From: Pseudomonas iridis
Lineage (GTDB): Bacteria > Pseudomonadota > Gammaproteobacteria > Pseudomonadales > Pseudomonadaceae
Assembly: GCF_017980685.1 (NCBI RefSeq)
Contig: NZ_JACXXO010000001.1
Coordinates: 434,001-498,000, forward strand
Length of the DNA stretch: 64,000 nucleotides
Direction: 5' to 3'
The translations under genes were made by a program, and so were the position numbers. Positions within the stretch are counted from its first letter, which is position 1, and each line of letters begins with the position of its first letter. Below are positions 26,648 to 36,444 of this stretch, one piece after another. Under the pieces are notes generated by a model. It saw only the letters and a list, made by a program, of their open reading frames with translations, ran no database searches and had not been told where the DNA came from.

Positions 26648-29134
26648 ATGGCGAAATCTCCCGACCTTGCAAACACCTGGTTCAGCGCCCGTACCTGGAA
26701 ACCCTTCGTCTTTCAGAAACAGGTCTGGGCCGCCGTAAAAAACGGCCAGTCAGGACTGCTCCACGCCAGCACCGGCGCCGGTAAAACCTATGCGGTGTGG
26801 TTTGCCGCGCTCAACCGTTTCGCTCGATCCGCGCCGGTTGTTGAAACGGTGCGCAAACGCAAACCCGTTGCCGCCCCCCTGACCGTGCTGTGGATCACGC
26901 CGATGCGCGCCCTCGCCGCCGACACCGCCCGCGCTTTGCAAACGCCGGTGACCGATCTGCAGATCCCGTGGAGCATCGGCCTGCGCACCGGCGACACCAG
27001 CAGCAGCGAACGTGCGCGCCAGAGCCGACGTCTGCCGACCACGCTGATTACCACCCCGGAAAGCCTGACGCTGCTACTCGCCCGCGCCGACGCACACAGC
27101 GCACTGTCGACCCTGCGCATGATCGTCGTGGACGAATGGCACGAATTGCTCGGCAATAAACGCGGCGTGCAACTGCAACTGGCCCTCGCCCGCCTGCGTT
27201 ATTGGCAGGCAGACCTGATCGTCTGGGGCGTCTCCGCCACGCTCGGTAATCAATCCCACGCCGAGCAGGTGCTTATCCCACAGGGCGGTGGCGTCAGCAT
27301 TCAGGGCCAGAGTGAAAAAACCCTCAAGGTCGACACCCTCCTCCCACCGACCATCGAACGCTTTCCCTGGGCCGGACACATCGGTCTGAAGATGCTCCCG
27401 CAAGTAGTCGCCGAACTCGACGCCTGCGCCAGTAGCCTGGTGTTCACCAATACCCGGGCGCAGTCGGAAATCTGGTATCAAGCGCTGCTTGAAGCGCGGC
27501 CGGACTGGGCCGGGTTAATCGCTTTGCACCACAGCTCATTGTCCCGTGACACCCGCGACTGGGTAGAGCAGGCATTGAAGGACGGCCATTTGAAGGCCGT
27601 GGTCTGCACGTCCAGCCTGGATCTGGGCGTGGATTTTTTGCCGGTGGAGCGCGTGCTGCAAATCGGTTCGGCCAAGGGTGTCGCCCGCCTGATGCAGCGC
27701 GCCGGGCGTTCCGGACATGCACCGGGACGTACCTCGCGGGTGACGCTGGTGCCCACCCACAGCCTCGAGCTGATCGAAGCTGTCGCTGCCCGCGATGCCG
27801 TGGCGCAACGGCGTATCGAACCGCGACGCTCACCACTCAAACCGCTGGATGTGCTGGTGCAACATTTGGTCAGCATGGCGCTGGGTGGCGGATTTATCCC
27901 CGAGGAGCTGTACGAAGAAGTCCGCGGCGCCTGGGCTTATCGTGATCTGACGCAGGCGGATTGGGCGTGGGCGCTGGCATTCGTACGTCATGGCGGGATG
28001 TCTCTGACGGCGTATCCGGATTACCGACGAGTCGAACCGGATGAGCACGGTGTCTGGCGCGTGCCAGATGCGCGCCTGGCGCGGCGGCACCGCATGAGCA
28101 TCGGCACCATCGTCAGCGACGCGAGCATTCAGCTGAAGTTCTGGAGCAAGGGTGGCGGCGGCAAGCAACTGGGCAGCGTCGAAGAAGGTTTTATTGCGCG
28201 GCTCAAGCCCGGTGATGGCTTTCTGTTTGCCGGACGTTTGCTGGAGCTGGTACGTGTGGAGAACATGACCGCCTACGTCAAACGCAGCACCGCGAAAAAA
28301 GCCGCCGTACCGCGCTGGAATGGCGGGCGCATGCCGCTTTCCAATGAATTGGCCGAGGCGGTAGTGACACGCTTCACCGCCGCCGCACAGGGTGATTTTG
28401 TCGGGCCGGAAATGCAGGCGCTGCGCCCTTTGCTGGAAACCCAGGCGCGCTGGTCTGGCCTGCCCACGACGCACAACTTACTGGTCGAAGTACTGAAATC
28501 CCGCGAAGGCTGGCACCTTTTCCTCTATCCGTTTGCCGGTCGCCAAGTGCACCTGGGGCTCGCCAGTCTGCTCGCGTGGCGTGCCAGTCAGCGTCAGCCG
28601 GTGACGTTCTCGATCGCGGTCAACGATTACGGTCTGGAGTTGCTCAGTGCCACACCGGTTGATTGGTCGCAGCAACTTGATGCCGAACTGTTCAGCCCCG
28701 AACATCTGCTGCGCGATGTGCTGGCCAGCCTCAACGCCGGTGAACTGGCCCTGCGACGTTTTCGCGAAATAGCCCGAATTGCCGGGCTGGTGTTCGCCGG
28801 CTACCCCGGCGCGCCAAAAAGTACCCGCCAGGTGCAGGCCTCCAGCGGTTTGTTTTTCGAGGTTTTCAAACAATATGACGCCGACAACCTGCTGCTGGCG
28901 CAGGCCGGGGAAGAAGTCCTGCGAGAGGAACTGGATATTCACAGGCTCGAACAGACGCTGGAGCACATCAATCGCATGAAACTCGACGTACACCTGATCA
29001 AACGTCCTACACCCTTAGGCTTTCCGCTGCTGGTGGAACGCATGCGCGAGAGCATGAGCTCGGAAAAACTCGCTGACCGGATCAGACGGATGGTGGGTGA
29101 TCTGGAGCAATCAGCCGACAAGGGCAAGGGCTGA
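26648..29134 (+). CDS. Ligase-associated DEXH-box DNA helicase (Lhr-core)
   Basis: Encodes 828 residues: superfamily 2 helicase core with Walker [10 protein letters not shown] (residues 39-47), DEWH box [19 protein letters not shown], and motif [13 protein letters not shown], then the winged-helix and Lhr-specific domains. These 3'-5' RNA:DNA helicases work with an ATP ligase, a beta-CASP exonuclease and PdeM in a DNA repair operon. The ATG at 26648 is chosen because the helicase family begins there; the longer frame runs into the REPIN. Its stop overlaps the pdeM start by one base. Confidence 0.92.
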   Translation: MAKSPDLANTWFSARTWKPFVFQKQVWAAVKNGQSGLLHASTGAGKTYAVWFAALNRFARSAPVVETVRKRKPVAAPLTVLWITPMRALAADTARALQTPVTDLQIPWSIGLRTGDTSSSERARQSRRLPTTLITTPESLTLLLARADAHSALSTLRMIVVDEWHELLGNKRGVQLQLALARLRYWQADLIVWGVSATLGNQSHAEQVLIPQGGGVSIQGQSEKTLKVDTLLPPTIERFPWAGHIGLKMLPQVVAELDACASSLVFTNTRAQSEIWYQALLEARPDWAGLIALHHSSLSRDTRDWVEQALKDGHLKAVVCTSSLDLGVDFLPVERVLQIGSAKGVARLMQRAGRSGHAPGRTSRVTLVPTHSLELIEAVAARDAVAQRRIEPRRSPLKPLDVLVQHLVSMALGGGFIPEELYEEVRGAWAYRDLTQADWAWALAFVRHGGMSLTAYPDYRRVEPDEHGVWRVPDARLARRHRMSIGTIVSDASIQLKFWSKGGGGKQLGSVEEGFIARLKPGDGFLFAGRLLELVRVENMTAYVKRSTAKKAAVPRWNGGRMPLSNELAEAVVTRFTAAAQGDFVGPEMQALRPLLETQARWSGLPTTHNLLVEVLKSREGWHLFLYPFAGRQVHLGLASLLAWRASQRQPVTFSIAVNDYGLELLSATPVDWSQQLDAELFSPEHLLRDVLASLNAGELALRRFREIARIAGLVFAGYPGAPKSTRQVQASSGLFFEVFKQYDADNLLLAQAGEEVLREELDIHRLEQTLEHINRMKLDVHLIKRPTPLGFPLLVERMRESMSSEKLADRIRRMVGDLEQSADKGKG

Positions 29135-29790
29135 TGAATGCGCCCTACCCCGTTCGTCTGGCCGGTGAGGAGCTCTGGTTGTTACCGGAAAAGGCCCTGT
29201 ATTGGCCGGAGCAGCAAGCGCTGTTAATCGCCGATGTGCATTTCGGCAAGGCTGCCGCCTATCGCAGCCTCGGTCAGCCGGTTCCGCAAGGCACGACGGC
29301 GAGCAACATCGCCGTGATTGATCGACTGTTGGCGAAACTGCCCTGTCGGCAACTGATCTTTCTTGGCGATTTTCTCCATGGCCCGGGCTCCCATGCGCCA
29401 GGCACGTTAAACGCGCTGTCCGAATGGCGGTCGCGCCACGCTGATCTGCCGATGACGCTGATTCGCGGCAATCACGACAAACGCGCGGGTGACCCGCCCG
29501 CATCGTTGAACATTCGCGTGGTGCCGGAGCCGCTGTTGCTTGGCCCGTTCGCCTTGCAACACGAGCCCGATCCCCACGCCGAAAGACACGTGCTGGCCGG
29601 GCATGTGCATCCGGTCTATCGGCTGCACGGCAAAGGCCGGCAGAGCTTGCGTCTGGCCTGTTTCAAACTCGGCGAGCGCATCAGCCTGATGCCGGCGTTC
29701 GGTGCGTTCACCGGTGGTTATCAGGTCAACCGCGACGAAACCTGCAGGATTTTTGTTATCGGTGACAACGAAATTTGGCCAGTCAGTTGA
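29134..29790 (+). CDS. pdeM: Ligase-associated DNA damage response endonuclease PdeM
   Basis: Encodes 218 residues of the calcineurin-like metallophosphoesterase family. Metal-binding motifs are in order: IADVHFGK (DxH), LGDFLHGPGSH (GDxxH), RGNHD (GNHD) and LAGHVHPVYRL (GHxH). Known members are Mn2+-dependent DNA endonucleases co-encoded with Lhr-core. Overlaps the helicase stop by one base (TGATG), so the two are translationally coupled. Confidence 0.9.
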   Translation: MNAPYPVRLAGEELWLLPEKALYWPEQQALLIADVHFGKAAAYRSLGQPVPQGTTASNIAVIDRLLAKLPCRQLIFLGDFLHGPGSHAPGTLNALSEWRSRHADLPMTLIRGNHDKRAGDPPASLNIRVVPEPLLLGPFALQHEPDPHAERHVLAGHVHPVYRLHGKGRQSLRLACFKLGERISLMPAFGAFTGGYQVNRDETCRIFVIGDNEIWPVS

Positions 29791-29858
29791 AGTCTTTACG
29801 GACCTCTACTGACCGACCATTCATTTAGCGCGTCATTCAGCGCGTTTTTTAGTGCAAA

Positions 29859-30068
29859 TCAGGCGACAGGTGCCGGTGGCGGCTCATCCGGAAGGGTCGG
29901 TTCGCCCGGCTCGGTCGGTTGTTCGTTGGGGGTGTCGGGATCAGGCTGACCAGGAATCCCGCCGGCCATGCTGATGGGCGGATGTGCCAACAAGGACCAG
30001 GCTAAAACGCCAATCTGATTGGGCTCAAGCCTTGCCAGTTCGGCACTGATATGCGGATCGATCTTCAT
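29859..30068 (-). CDS. Small conserved protein with proline-rich tail
   Basis: Encodes 69 residues: a short helical N-terminal part (MKIDPHISAELARLEPNQIG) and a Pro/Glu-rich disordered end (PTEPGEPTLPDEPPPAPVA). The ATG at 30068 has GAGGAG ten bases upstream; the longer frame has none. I recognise no family. The acidic, proline-rich composition suggests a cytoplasmic protein-binding peptide, but that is only a description. Confidence 0.55.
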   Translation of the reverse strand: MKIDPHISAELARLEPNQIGVLAWSLLAHPPISMAGGIPGQPDPDTPNEQPTEPGEPTLPDEPPPAPVA

Positions 30069-30175
30069 GGGGCACTCCTCGGCGAAGGCCCGTTTTGCCA
30101 GACACAAAAACGGGCAGTACACCCCATAGAGTGTCTACCCGCCAAAGAATTCCCGACATCCGCCGGATGGACGAA

Positions 30176-30742
30176 TCAGGTACGCGGCAGAGTCACGCCA
30201 CGCTGGCCCTGATACTTGCCGCCGCGATCCTTGTAGGAAACTTCACATTCCTCGTCGGATTCAAGAAAGAGCATCTGCGCCACGCCTTCGTTGGCGTAGA
30301 TTTTTGCCGGCAGATTGGTGGTGTTGGAGAATTCCAGGGTCACGTGACCTTCCCACTCAGGCTCGAGCGGGGTGACGTTGACGATAATGCCGCAACGCGC
30401 GTAGGTGCTTTTACCCAGGCAGATGGTCAGCACATTGCGTGGAATACGGAAGTATTCGACGGTGCTGGCCAGGGCGAAGGAGTTCGGCGGAATGATGCAG
30501 ACGTCACTATGGATGTCGACGAAGCTGCCGGCGTCGAAGTTTTTCGGATCGACGATGGCCGAGTTGATGTTGGTGAACACCTTGAAGTGGCTGGTGCAAC
30601 GCACATCGTAGCCGTAGCTCGACACGCCATAGGAGATCACGCGGTTGTCGTCACTGCCACGCACCTGGCGCTCGACGAACGGTTCGATCATGCCGTGTTC
30701 CTGCGCCATGCGGCGAATCCACTTGTCCGATTTGATGCTCAT
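30176..30742 (-). CDS. dcd: dCTP deaminase
   Basis: Encodes 188 residues. It deaminates dCTP to dUTP, supplying dTMP synthesis. Characteristic stretches are [60 protein letters not shown], and [27 protein letters not shown], which includes the catalytic glutamate. Length is normal. It stands alone and diverges from the cold-shock gene. Confidence 0.96.
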   Translation of the reverse strand: MSIKSDKWIRRMAQEHGMIEPFVERQVRGSDDNRVISYGVSSYGYDVRCTSHFKVFTNINSAIVDPKNFDAGSFVDIHSDVCIIPPNSFALASTVEYFRIPRNVLTICLGKSTYARCGIIVNVTPLEPEWEGHVTLEFSNTTNLPAKIYANEGVAQMLFLESDEECEVSYKDRGGKYQGQRGVTLPRT

Positions 30743-31095
30743 GGCGGGTGTCCTGAATAGCGAGGTGGAAAAATTCTGTCCGGCATCTTACCGGTCGCGC
30801 CGCCGCGTTCAAAGTGCGCGGTGCAATTCTCGCCGAACACCCTGGATTTGCGGACTCTGGCGACGAACTGTCACACCGCCGATCCCGAAATTAAAGAAAC
30901 CTTCGCAAGAAGCATTGGCACATTCCGGAAAAAGGGTTAAGGTGGCGCCACTGTGCTGCTTGTGTCACTGAGAATCTCTACACGATATGTTGAATTTCGA
31001 TCCAACCATCTACAAGAATTTTTCCTGCTCTTTGCACTCAGTCTCGGCCAGGGTTCTTCCTGTGTCGCAGTTATCTTTGTTCAAGGAGTTACACC
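30743..31095 (+). promoter_or_regulatory. Intergenic region with the 5' leader of the cold-shock gene
   Basis: This 353-base gap between dcd and the cold-shock gene contains no convincing ORF. Its right part (from about 30950) is relatively A/T-rich and ends in the strong ribosome binding site AAGGAG at 31083. Long 5' leaders are usual for cspA-type genes, where they act as temperature-sensing RNA; whether this one does is inference. Confidence 0.5.
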
Positions 31096-31305
31096 ATGTC
31101 TAATCGCCAAACCGGTACCGTTAAGTGGTTCAACGATGAAAAAGGCTTCGGCTTCATCACCCCACAATCCGGTGACGACCTGTTCGTTCACTTCAAAGCT
31201 ATCCAATCCGACGGCTTCAAAAGCCTGAAAGAAGGCCAACAGGTTTCTTTCATCGCTACCCGCGGTCAGAAAGGCATGCAAGCTGAGGAAGTACAAGTTA
31301 TCTAA
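31096..31305 (+). CDS. CspA-family cold shock protein
   Basis: Encodes 69 residues, a single cold-shock OB domain with RNP1 KGFGFITP and RNP2 DLFVHF. It binds single-stranded RNA and acts as an RNA chaperone. AAGGAG lies eight bases before the ATG. The gene is monocistronic with a strong terminator at 31327. Which CspA paralogue this is cannot be decided by sequence alone. Confidence 0.95.
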   Translation: MSNRQTGTVKWFNDEKGFGFITPQSGDDLFVHFKAIQSDGFKSLKEGQQVSFIATRGQKGMQAEEVQVI

Positions 31306-31326
31306 CTTGTAGCTTCTTTAGAAAAG

Positions 31327-31355
31327 AGCCCCGCCCTTAAAAGCGGGGCTTTTTT
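31327..31355 (+). terminator. Intrinsic terminator of the cold-shock gene
   Basis: Perfect 8-bp GC-rich stem AGCCCCGC/GCGGGGCT with loop CCTTAAAA and a run of six T. Confidence 0.92.
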
Positions 31356-31382
31356 GTGGGCGTCTGTTTTTCAGGCGCAAAA

Positions 31383-31445
31383 AAAAGATCGCAGCCTTCG
31401 GCAACCCCTCCTGAATCCAGGGGCTGCCGAAGGCTGCGATCTTTT
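31383..31445. repeat. Long perfect hairpin repeat (AAAAGATCGCAGCCTTCGGCA)
   Basis: A 21-bp perfect outer stem (31383-31403 and 31425-31445) and an inner CCCCT/AGGGG stem form one 63-base hairpin with A and T runs on either side. It is convergent between the cold-shock and DUF481 genes and can work as a terminator in both directions. The GATCGCAGCCTTCGGCAGC core is, from memory, a common dispersed palindrome of fluorescent pseudomonads. Confidence 0.85.
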
Positions 31446-31453
31446 GCTTTACG

Positions 31454-32461
31454 TTACCAAGCCACGCCAAACCCAGCGGTATAACGGGTCTTGTTCAAAT
31501 CTGCATCATTGGTACCGCTGATGATGTCACGCTCGGCCTTCAGGTTCAGCGAGGCCCACTCGGTGACCTTGTAGCGCAAGCCCATCTCGGCATCCAGCGC
31601 GTAATTGGCCACGTTGGACAACGGCTTGCCAACTTCGCCGTTGGTGAAGAACTCGACCTTCTTGCCGATCAGGTAGCGGTTGTAGTCCCACTTCATGGCA
31701 ACGGAATAGAAGTTGTCCTTGCTGCCATCCTTGTATTCGTAATCGGTGCGGTTGAGCAGCGAGCCCAGCGAGAACGCACCCAGTTCATCATCCCAGAACT
31801 GGTAGCCAGGACCGGTACCGACGACACGCTGACGCGCCAGCTCTTCGATGTGATCGCGCTTGTAGTTCAGACGCCCCTGCCAGAACCACTGATCGGTCAG
31901 GAAGCGGTCCAGGGAGTACTCGGCGCGCCAGTTGTCGGTGGTGGTCACATCGTCCTGAACTTCACGGTTGTATTCGCCTTCGGCAATGTGCCGCCAGCGA
32001 CCGTGCCGCGCCGTAGTCTTGAAGCCGATGTCGTAATCGTCGGTGTCCTTCTCCGCACGCTGATAGTCCAGCGCCAGATCGACATTGCCTTTCCACACCA
32101 GATCCTCGACCACCGGTTTGGGCTTGAGAATCTGCTGAATGCTCGCCAGTTCCACGGTCTTTGGCGCTTCGCCATTGGCCAGGGTGACCTTGCCGTCGTC
32201 AGCCGCGGTCAGCGATTTGGACATTTCACCCGTGTAGGCATCCTGCTTGACCAGCAGATGCTGATCACTGTCCAGGGTTTTGACTTCTTTCCAGTCAATC
32301 GTGACTGCCCCGGCATATTTGGTCTGGATCAACAGCTTGCCGCCGTCGAACACAGTGATAGTGCCGGTCAGCTTGTCACCGTTCTTCATCCAGACGGTGT
32401 CGGCAAGCAGGGGCGTGGATGCGCTACAAACAGCAAGGCACAGCAAGGTTCTGGAAAACAT
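31454..32461 (-). CDS. DUF481 outer membrane beta-barrel protein (YdiY-like)
   Basis: Encodes 335 residues: signal peptide (MFSRTLLCLAVCSASTPLLA), an N-terminal SH3-like part (VWMKNGDKLTGTITVFDGGKLLIQT), then a DUF481 barrel-type region of alternating residues (WKGNVDLALDYQRAEKDTDDYDIG..) ending in a terminal aromatic residue (TAGFGVAW), usual for outer membrane barrels. Function unknown. Its end is separated from the cold-shock gene only by the long hairpin. Confidence 0.87.
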   Translation of the reverse strand: MFSRTLLCLAVCSASTPLLADTVWMKNGDKLTGTITVFDGGKLLIQTKYAGAVTIDWKEVKTLDSDQHLLVKQDAYTGEMSKSLTAADDGKVTLANGEAPKTVELASIQQILKPKPVVEDLVWKGNVDLALDYQRAEKDTDDYDIGFKTTARHGRWRHIAEGEYNREVQDDVTTTDNWRAEYSLDRFLTDQWFWQGRLNYKRDHIEELARQRVVGTGPGYQFWDDELGAFSLGSLLNRTDYEYKDGSKDNFYSVAMKWDYNRYLIGKKVEFFTNGEVGKPLSNVANYALDAEMGLRYKVTEWASLNLKAERDIISGTNDADLNKTRYTAGFGVAW

Positions 32462-32625
32462 AAGCGAATCGAAGGCTCAAGTTTGCGTAAAAGGATCGGC
32501 ATTATCCGGAGGAATAAGACCCTGACAAGGAGTGACCTGACTATTTCCATTGAGTTCATTTCTCAACTGGCCGATCAGGGTTTACGCTTCAGGCATTAAT
32601 TCGACCCCGTTCAGGAACCGCGTAC

Positions 32626-32979
32626 GTGACAGACCCGATCCATGAAGGCGAAAGCGAGGCGCAAATCCGACGCACGGCGCTCTACTCGACCCTTGCGCAA
32701 GTGCCCGCAGGTAAAGTCGTCAGCTACGGTCAATTGGCTGATCTCGCCGGGTTGGGGCGCGCTGCCCGCTGGGTCGGCCGCACGCTCAGCCAATTGCCCA
32801 GCGACACCAAACTGCCCTGGCACCGCGTTCTCGGTGCCGGCGGTCGGATCAGCCTGCCGGCAGGCAGTCCCTCGGGCGATGAACAACGCGCGCGTTTGCG
32901 CATGGAAGGCATTACCGTCCTGAACAATCGTGTGGATATTCAACGCCATGGCTGGCGTCCGGTAGAGCACTGCGGTTAG
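32626..32979 (+). CDS. Alkyltransferase-like protein (ATL; MGMT homologue without catalytic Cys)
   Basis: Encodes 117 residues of the MGMT C-terminal DNA-binding domain (VPAGKVVSYGQLADLAGLGRAARWVGRTL, a helix-turn-helix with the arginine finger region). The active-site motif is PWHRV (Trp65) instead of PCHRV. This tryptophan variant is known in ATL proteins such as YbaZ, which bind O6-alkylguanine and pass lesions to nucleotide excision repair. The start codon is GTG with AGGA eleven bases upstream. It stands alone before ampG. Confidence 0.92.
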   Translation: MTDPIHEGESEAQIRRTALYSTLAQVPAGKVVSYGQLADLAGLGRAARWVGRTLSQLPSDTKLPWHRVLGAGGRISLPAGSPSGDEQRARLRMEGITVLNNRVDIQRHGWRPVEHCG

Positions 32980-33022
32980 AGTGCGCGCTTTGTTCCCGCA
33001 ATCTTGAGGCAGACTTCAGCCC

Positions 33023-34582
33023 ATGCCCCGTAAAACCTGGCGCGCCGCGCTCGCCGCCTATGCCAGTCCTTCGACGCTCGTGCTGTTGTTGCTGGGTTTC
33101 GCCGCCGGCCTGCCGTACATGCTGGTGTTCTCAACGCTGTCGGTCTGGCTGCGTGAAGCCGGCGTGGCCCGTGAAACCATCGGCTACGCCAGCCTGATCG
33201 GTCTCGCCTACGCATTCAAATGGGTCTGGTCACCGCTGCTCGACCAATGGCGCCTGCCGTTGCTGGGCAAGCTTGGCCGTCGCCGTTCGTGGCTGGTGCT
33301 TTCGCAGTCACTGGTAATCCTGGGCCTGATCGGCATGGGCTTCTGCGATCCGCAGAAGCATCTGTCCTGGCTGATCGCCATTGCGGTGATCGTTGCCTTC
33401 GCTTCCGCGACCCAAGACATTGCGGTCGATGCCTATCGCCTGGAAATTGCCGACGACAGTCGACAAGCCGCTCTCGCTGCAAGTTATATGTCCGGCTATC
33501 GCATAGCCGCGTTGCTGGCGACTGCCGGCGCATTGTTTTTCGCTGAAGGTTTTGGCTCAACCGGCTTCAACTATCAGCACTCGGCCTGGGCCGGCACCTA
33601 CTTGCTGTTTGGCGCGCTAATGATCCCTGCCCTGCTGACAACGCTGTTCATGCGTGAACCGCCTGTACCGTTGCGCACGCAGTTGCAGGCCGGGCGATAC
33701 ACCTTCATGCATCAACTGATGTCCGTGTTCGTGCTGATCGTCTTGCTGGTGTCTGTGCCGGCGATGTTCACCCAGCTCTACAACACCGATTTCGCCAGCG
33801 TGCTGTTCGAAGGCGCCAGCCTGCTCGACCTGCTGCTGGAAGACCGTGCCTTCCTGCGCGCCATCCTCTATACGCTGCTCACCGCATTGTGCCTGTCGGC
33901 CATGGGTCGTCGCGGACTGGCACCGGTACTGACGCCGGTCAACGACTTCATCCTGCGCTACCGCTGGCAAGCACTGCTGCTGCTCGGATTGATTGCCACC
34001 TATCGGATGTCGGACACGGTGATGGGCGTGATGGCCAACGTGTTCTATATCGACCAGGGGTTCACCAAGGATCAGATTGCCAGTGTCAGCAAGATATTCG
34101 GCCTGATCATGACCCTCGTCGGCGCCGGCATGGGCGGACTGCTGATTGTGCGTTTCGGCATTCTGCCGATCCTGCTCATCGGCGGCGCAGCGTCGGCGGG
34201 CACCAACCTGCTGTTCCTGATGCTCGCCGACATGGGGCCGAACCTGCAGATGCTGATGGTGACCATTTCCCTGGACAACTTCAGTTCCGGCTTGGCGACG
34301 TCTGCATTTGTCGCTTACCTGTCGAGCCTGACCAACCTGAAGTTCTCCGCGACGCAATACGCGCTGCTCAGTTCGATCATGCTCCTGCTACCGCGCCTGA
34401 TTGGCGGCTATTCCGGGGTCATGGTCGAGAAGTTCGGTTACCACAACTTCTTCCTGATCACTGCACTGCTCGGCGTGCCGACACTGGTGCTGATCGCGCT
34501 GCACTGGTTCCAGGAAAGCCGCCGCGAAGGCCCGACGCCGACGCCCGAGCCTGTACCGACGCCACTCGCGGACGAATCGTAA
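33023..34582 (+). CDS. ampG: AmpG-type muropeptide permease
   Basis: Encodes 519 residues of the major facilitator superfamily with about 12-14 hydrophobic segments. It imports GlcNAc-anhydro-muropeptides from the periplasm in cell-wall recycling, feeding beta-lactamase regulation. Typical stretches are GFAAGLPYMLVFSTLSVWLREAGV, WSPLLDQWRLPLLGKLGRRRSWL, and SATQDIAVDAYRLEI. The C-terminus is Pro-rich and cytoplasmic. A perfect 11-bp hairpin follows. Pseudomonads may have two ampG-like genes; which one this is cannot be settled here. Confidence 0.88.
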   Translation: MPRKTWRAALAAYASPSTLVLLLLGFAAGLPYMLVFSTLSVWLREAGVARETIGYASLIGLAYAFKWVWSPLLDQWRLPLLGKLGRRRSWLVLSQSLVILGLIGMGFCDPQKHLSWLIAIAVIVAFASATQDIAVDAYRLEIADDSRQAALAASYMSGYRIAALLATAGALFFAEGFGSTGFNYQHSAWAGTYLLFGALMIPALLTTLFMREPPVPLRTQLQAGRYTFMHQLMSVFVLIVLLVSVPAMFTQLYNTDFASVLFEGASLLDLLLEDRAFLRAILYTLLTALCLSAMGRRGLAPVLTPVNDFILRYRWQALLLLGLIATYRMSDTVMGVMANVFYIDQGFTKDQIASVSKIFGLIMTLVGAGMGGLLIVRFGILPILLIGGAASAGTNLLFLMLADMGPNLQMLMVTISLDNFSSGLATSAFVAYLSSLTNLKFSATQYALLSSIMLLLPRLIGGYSGVMVEKFGYHNFFLITALLGVPTLVLIALHWFQESRREGPTPTPEPVPTPLADES

Positions 34583-34591
34583 GACGTTTCG

Positions 34592-34619
34592 CCAACGGCG
34601 GGAGGAATCCCGCCGTTGG
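34592..34619. terminator. Perfect hairpin downstream of ampG (no T-run)
   Basis: CCAACGGCGGG (34592-34602) and CCCGCCGTTGG (34609-34619) pair perfectly around a six-base loop ten bases after the ampG stop. No U-tract follows, so it may stabilise the 3' end or act in a factor-dependent manner. Confidence 0.55.
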
Positions 34620-34711
34620 ACCTCACTGCCGGCCGCACTTCTGTACGTCAGCAAAACTCGCCGGTACACTGCTCCGTCATTTCCAGTCTTAGCAACCGAC
34701 AACGGCCAACC

Positions 34712-36427
34712 ATGCGCACCAGTCAATTTTTGCTCGCCACACAGAAAGAAACGCCTTCCGATGCGGTCGTCATCAGCCACCAGCTGATGCTGCGTGCCGG
34801 CATGATCCGCAAACTCGCCTCGGGCCTGTACACCTGGCTGCCGATGGGCTTGCGGGTAATGCGCAAGGTTGAAGCCATCGTTCGCGAAGAAATGAACGCC
34901 GCCGGCTCTCTGGAAGTGTTGATGCCGAGCACCCAACCGGCCGAGCTGTGGCAGGAATCGGGGCGCTGGGAAGAATACGGCCCTGAGTTGCTGCGCTTCA
35001 AAGACCGCCACGGTCGTGACTTCTGCGCGGGCCCGACCCACGAAGAAGTGATCACCGATCTGATGCGCAACGAGTTGAGCAGCTATAAGCAGCTGCCAAT
35101 CAACCTGTACCAGATCCAGACCAAATTCCGTGATGAAATCCGCCCACGCTTCGGCTTGATGCGCGGCCGCGAATTCATCATGAAGGACGCGTACTCCTTC
35201 CACGCCGATCAGCCGTCGCTGCAGGTCACTTATGACCGCATGCACCTGGCGTATTGCAACATCTTCACTCGCCTGGGCCTGAAATTCCGCCCGGTTGAAG
35301 CCGACAACGGCTCGATCGGTGGCGCCGGTTCCCACGAGTTCCACGTGCTGGCCGAGTCCGGCGAAGACGATATCGCTTTCAGTAACGGCTCCGACTACGC
35401 GGCGAACGTCGAGAAGGCTGAGGCAGTGCCGCGCGAAACTTCGCGCCCTGCTGCGAGCGAAGAGCTGCGCCTGGTCGATACGCCAGACACCAAGACCATT
35501 GCCGCGCTGGTGGAAAAATTCAATCTGCCGATTGAAAAGACCATCAAGACCCTGATCGTGCGCGCCGAAGAAGAAGGCAAGCTGATCGCGCTGGTCATTC
35601 GTGGTGACCACGAACTCAACGAGATCAAGGCAGCCCAGCAACCTGGCGTTGCCAGCCCGCTGGTCATGGCCACCGACGCCGACCTGCGTGACGCGATTGG
35701 CGCCGGCGCCGGCTCGCTCGGCCCGCTGAACCTGCCACTGCCGATCATCATCGACCGCTCGGTCGAACTGATGAGCGACTTCGCTATCGGCGCCAACATC
35801 GACGACAAGCACTACTTCGGCGTCAACTGGGAGCGCGATCTGCCGGTTCCAACCGTGGCCGACCTGCGTAACGTGGTTGCTGGCGACCCAAGCCCGGACG
35901 GCAAGGGCACGCTGGAAATCGCACGCGGCATCGAAGTGGGGCACATCTTCCAGCTGGGCAACAAGTACAGCAAAGCGATGAAGTGCGAAGTGCTGGGCGA
36001 GAACGGCAAGCCTGTCACCCTTGAAATGGGTTGCTACGGTATCGGCGTGTCCCGTGTAGTGGCAGCCGCCATCGAGCAGAACAACGACGAAAACGGCATT
36101 ATCTGGAGCGACACTCTTGCGCCGTTCCAGGTCGCCCTCGTACCGCTGCGCTATGAAACCGAGCAGGTGCGCGAAGCCACCGACAAGCTGTACGCAGAAC
36201 TGACTGCGGCCGGTTTCGAAGTGCTGCTGGATGATCGCGACAAGAAAACCAGCCCGGGCATCAAGTTCGCAGACATGGAACTGATCGGCATTCCACACCG
36301 GATCGTGGTCAGTGACCGCGGCCTCGCCGAAGGTAACCTAGAATACAAGAGCCGTACCGAAGGCGAGGCGCAAGCGCTGCCGGTGGCTGACGTATTGTCC
36401 TTCCTTCAGGCCCGTATCCGCCGCTGA
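34712..36427 (+). CDS. proS: Prolyl-tRNA synthetase
   Basis: Encodes 571 residues, a class II synthetase of the bacterial type with the editing insertion. Motifs: [29 protein letters not shown] (motif 1 area), [26 protein letters not shown] (motif 2), an INS editing domain around residues 225-405, and [20 protein letters not shown] (motif 3), then the anticodon-binding domain. The ATG at 34712 matches the universal [18 protein letters not shown] start. A lipoprotein gene begins 17 bases downstream. Confidence 0.97.
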   Translation: MRTSQFLLATQKETPSDAVVISHQLMLRAGMIRKLASGLYTWLPMGLRVMRKVEAIVREEMNAAGSLEVLMPSTQPAELWQESGRWEEYGPELLRFKDRHGRDFCAGPTHEEVITDLMRNELSSYKQLPINLYQIQTKFRDEIRPRFGLMRGREFIMKDAYSFHADQPSLQVTYDRMHLAYCNIFTRLGLKFRPVEADNGSIGGAGSHEFHVLAESGEDDIAFSNGSDYAANVEKAEAVPRETSRPAASEELRLVDTPDTKTIAALVEKFNLPIEKTIKTLIVRAEEEGKLIALVIRGDHELNEIKAAQQPGVASPLVMATDADLRDAIGAGAGSLGPLNLPLPIIIDRSVELMSDFAIGANIDDKHYFGVNWERDLPVPTVADLRNVVAGDPSPDGKGTLEIARGIEVGHIFQLGNKYSKAMKCEVLGENGKPVTLEMGCYGIGVSRVVAAAIEQNNDENGIIWSDTLAPFQVALVPLRYETEQVREATDKLYAELTAAGFEVLLDDRDKKTSPGIKFADMELIGIPHRIVVSDRGLAEGNLEYKSRTEGEAQALPVADVLSFLQARIRR

Positions 36428-36444
36428 AACCAGATAGAGACGTC

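Noticed and set aside
32626..32979. True O6-methylguanine methyltransferase
   Set aside because: The acceptor cysteine is replaced by Trp in PWHRV; it is an alkyltransferase-like protein.
34388..36298. 636-codon open frame on the - strand
   Set aside because: Antisense shadow of proS, whose synthetase motifs are unmistakable.
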